Source: Pseudomonadota bacterium
GTDB lineage: Bacteria; Pseudomonadota; Gammaproteobacteria; Steroidobacterales; Steroidobacteraceae
Direction of reading: 5' to 3'
Assembly: GCA_023433465.1 (NCBI GenBank)
Contig: JAEZCR010000163.1
Span: 1 to 7,711 of the forward strand
DNA: 7,711 nucleotides
The position numbers and the translations under genes were made by a program. The stretch's first letter is position 1. Every line of letters begins with the position of its first letter. Positions 6,512-7,711 of this stretch are shown one piece after another. Below the pieces are notes generated by a model, which did no database searches, was not told where the DNA came from, and saw only the letters and a list, made by a program, of their open reading frames with translations.

Positions 6512-7624
6512 ATGACCATGGCCGGGGCCCGCGCGGGCCGATTCGGCATTGCTTTCGACTGGCTTGGGGTTGAGAGAGCATGGACGCGAACTCGCGGCAG
6601 CCCGTCGGTGATCATCGGGATCATCGATCACGGCGTGCAGGCGGACCACCCGCTCATTGGACCTAACATCCATCCGGCGCGTGGCCAGGCTCTCGCACCC
6701 TCGGGCGAGCACGAAATCCTCGGCACGCACGCGGCCGGCATCGCCGCGGGCCGGCAGAGCGATGCGGCAAGCTTCTCGGGCGTAGCGCCCGAATCGCGCA
6801 TCCTTCCTGTCCGCTTCAGCAGCACCGCCGACACTGCGGCGCTCGACCTCGCGCATGCGATCGAATACGCCGCGGAGATGGGCGCCAGCATCATCAACGT
6901 GGCTCACGCGGCCAACCTCGAGCAGGACGCGGTACGGCGCGCGATGCAGTACGCCGCCGCGCGCAATGCGCTGATCGTGAGCCCCGCGACCAGCGGCTTC
7001 GCCGAGGGTGAACGCGATCCCGTGCCCAACCGGCTCGCGGTGCTCTCGATCAACGAGCGGCTCGAGCCGCTCGTGAATCACGTGCCGGACGCCGCGCACA
7101 TGGCCGCGCCGGGTTTCGGGCGAGTACCCGAGTGGCGCGCGAGTGGTCATGTCGTGCGCGAGCACGTGACCATTGGACCGTCGTATGTGAGCGGCTGCGC
7201 GGCGCTGCTCAAGGCGCAGAATCCCGCGTGGGGATATCTCGAGATCAAGGAACACCTGCTCGCGAGCGCGAAGGCGCAGGCGCTCGTGTCGAACGGCGAC
7301 GCGCACGTGCGCGCGCTCAACATCGAGCACGCGGTGCTCGGTCCCATCGAGATCGACTGCGAGGCGCCGATGCTGACGTGGTCGGCGCTCGCGGACGCGA
7401 CGCTGAAATGGAAACTGCGTTATCGCTCGCCCTATTGCGTGAACGTCACCGCGCTGTACCGCCCGCATGGCGACGAGCACTGGCGCGAACTCGCGTACGC
7501 GCGCGCGGGCGCGCTGATCATGACGATCCCCGCCGCCGCGTTGCGCCGCTCGTCGGGCGTACTGCGTATCGCGAGCCGTGAATCCAACTTCCACAGCGAC
7601 GAGATTCCGCTGACGATCCGGTAA
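6512..7624 (+). CDS. Subtilisin-like (S8) protein with altered active-site motifs and C-terminal beta domain
   Basis: A 370-residue protein with an S8 peptidase fold at about residues 15-270. Asp39 lies in IIDHG (usual DTG/DSG), His73 in GTHAAG, and the likely nucleophile Ser224 in IGPSYVSGCAALL. Active subtilases have GTSMAAPHV there, so the motif lacks about four residues and has Pro for Thr. At the oxyanion-hole position SPATSG replaces the usual AAGNSG, putting Thr160 where Asn is expected. GVAPESRILPV (residues 91-101) is a typical core strand. Residues 280-370 form a beta-rich tail. There is no signal peptide or propeptide, so it is probably cytoplasmic. GGACGGA at 6501-6507 precedes the start; the ATG at 6518 is an alternative. 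It follows the anti-sigma gene by 78 nt and is likely in the same unit. It may be a pseudoprotease or a slow, specialised one. Confidence 0.85.
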   Translation: MTMAGARAGRFGIAFDWLGVERAWTRTRGSPSVIIGIIDHGVQADHPLIGPNIHPARGQALAPSGEHEILGTHAAGIAAGRQSDAASFSGVAPESRILPVRFSSTADTAALDLAHAIEYAAEMGASIINVAHAANLEQDAVRRAMQYAAARNALIVSPATSGFAEGERDPVPNRLAVLSINERLEPLVNHVPDAAHMAAPGFGRVPEWRASGHVVREHVTIGPSYVSGCAALLKAQNPAWGYLEIKEHLLASAKAQALVSNGDAHVRALNIEHAVLGPIEIDCEAPMLTWSALADATLKWKLRYRSPYCVNVTALYRPHGDEHWRELAYARAGALIMTIPAAALRRSSGVLRIASRESNFHSDEIPLTIR

Positions 7625-7711
7625 AGGAGACAGGAAAAATGGGGACAGATTTATTTACAGCAGATTTAAATCTGCTGTAAATAAATCTGTCCCCATTTTT
7701 CCTGTCTCCTT
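7624..7711. repeat. 88-bp perfect palindrome at the window end
   Basis: The 44-base arms 7624-7667 and 7668-7711 are exact reverse complements with no loop (centre TTTAAA). Each arm begins AAGGAGACAGGAAAAAT, then carries the family head GGGGACAGATTTATTTA, then a unique inner part. The first base is the last A of the S8 stop codon, and the last base is the last base of the window. The head links it to the copies at 1537 and 2351, but the flanking AAGGAGACAGG arm is seen only here. It may be a complete long form of the repeat, or an assembly fold-back at a contig end. Confidence 0.95.
7635..7700. terminator. Possible bidirectional intrinsic terminator inside the terminal palindrome
   Basis: The stem closes with GGGGACAG (7641-7648) paired to CTGTCCCC (7687-7694). 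It is followed by ATTTTT on the + strand and, by symmetry, the same on the - strand (AAAAAT at 7635-7640). A GC-rich stem base followed by a T-run is the layout of an intrinsic terminator. It starts 10 nt after the S8 stop and could end that transcript. The stem is much longer than usual and AT-rich above its base. Confidence 0.5.

Noticed and set aside
6482..7594. 370-codon open frame on the minus strand
   Set aside because: It lies opposite the S8 gene, and its product is low-complexity and Arg/His/Val/Ala-rich with no recognisable motif. This is typical of antisense frames in GC-rich DNA.

Overview
This 7.7 kb window is GC-rich and gene-dense, with every convincing gene on the + strand. 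GC-rich codon use, two Tat-exported proteins, a LysE/RhtB exporter, a sigma-28-like promoter candidate and a dispersed palindrome family beginning GGGGACAGA all suggest a chromosomal segment of a high-GC proteobacterium. A gammaproteobacterium of the Steroidobacter/Xanthomonas type is my best guess, but nothing here fixes the taxonomy.

Layout. Positions 1-94 may carry the last codons of an upstream gene, possibly a type-B carboxylesterase, overlapping the next start as ATGA. At 91-1536 is a Tat-exported Gfo/Idh/MocA oxidoreductase. Positions 1537-1720 hold no gene but three GGGGACAGA-type repeat units. At 1721-2344 is a LysE/RhtB amino-acid exporter, followed by a 69-bp near-perfect palindrome (2351-2419) that ends three bases before the start of a HAD-IA phosphatase (2423-3034). 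A Tat-exported DUF1349 protein (3042-3728) follows 7 nt later, and a GC-rich hairpin closes that unit. A soluble orphan PAS histidine kinase (3874-5133) lies behind a possible sigma-28 promoter.

The last third looks like one signalling module: an ECF-type sigma factor (5220-5813), a single-pass membrane protein overlapping it by ATGA (5810-6433, probable anti-sigma factor), and a subtilisin-like S8 protein (6512-7624). The S8 protein keeps Asp, His and Ser but has a shortened Ser motif and Thr where the oxyanion-hole Asn is expected. It has no signal peptide and carries a C-terminal beta-rich domain. I consider this trio the best candidate for an undescribed system. The window ends exactly at the end of an 88-bp perfect palindrome that begins in the stop codon of the S8 gene, so either a real repeat or an assembly fold-back ends the sequence there.

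How the genes might work together (inference): the oxidoreductase, HAD phosphatase and DUF1349 protein fit carbohydrate or small-molecule metabolism, with two of them acting in the periplasm. The sigma/anti-sigma/S8 trio would sense something across the inner membrane and switch a regulon not visible here. The S8 protein would act in the cytoplasm, either on the anti-sigma factor or as a non-proteolytic effector.
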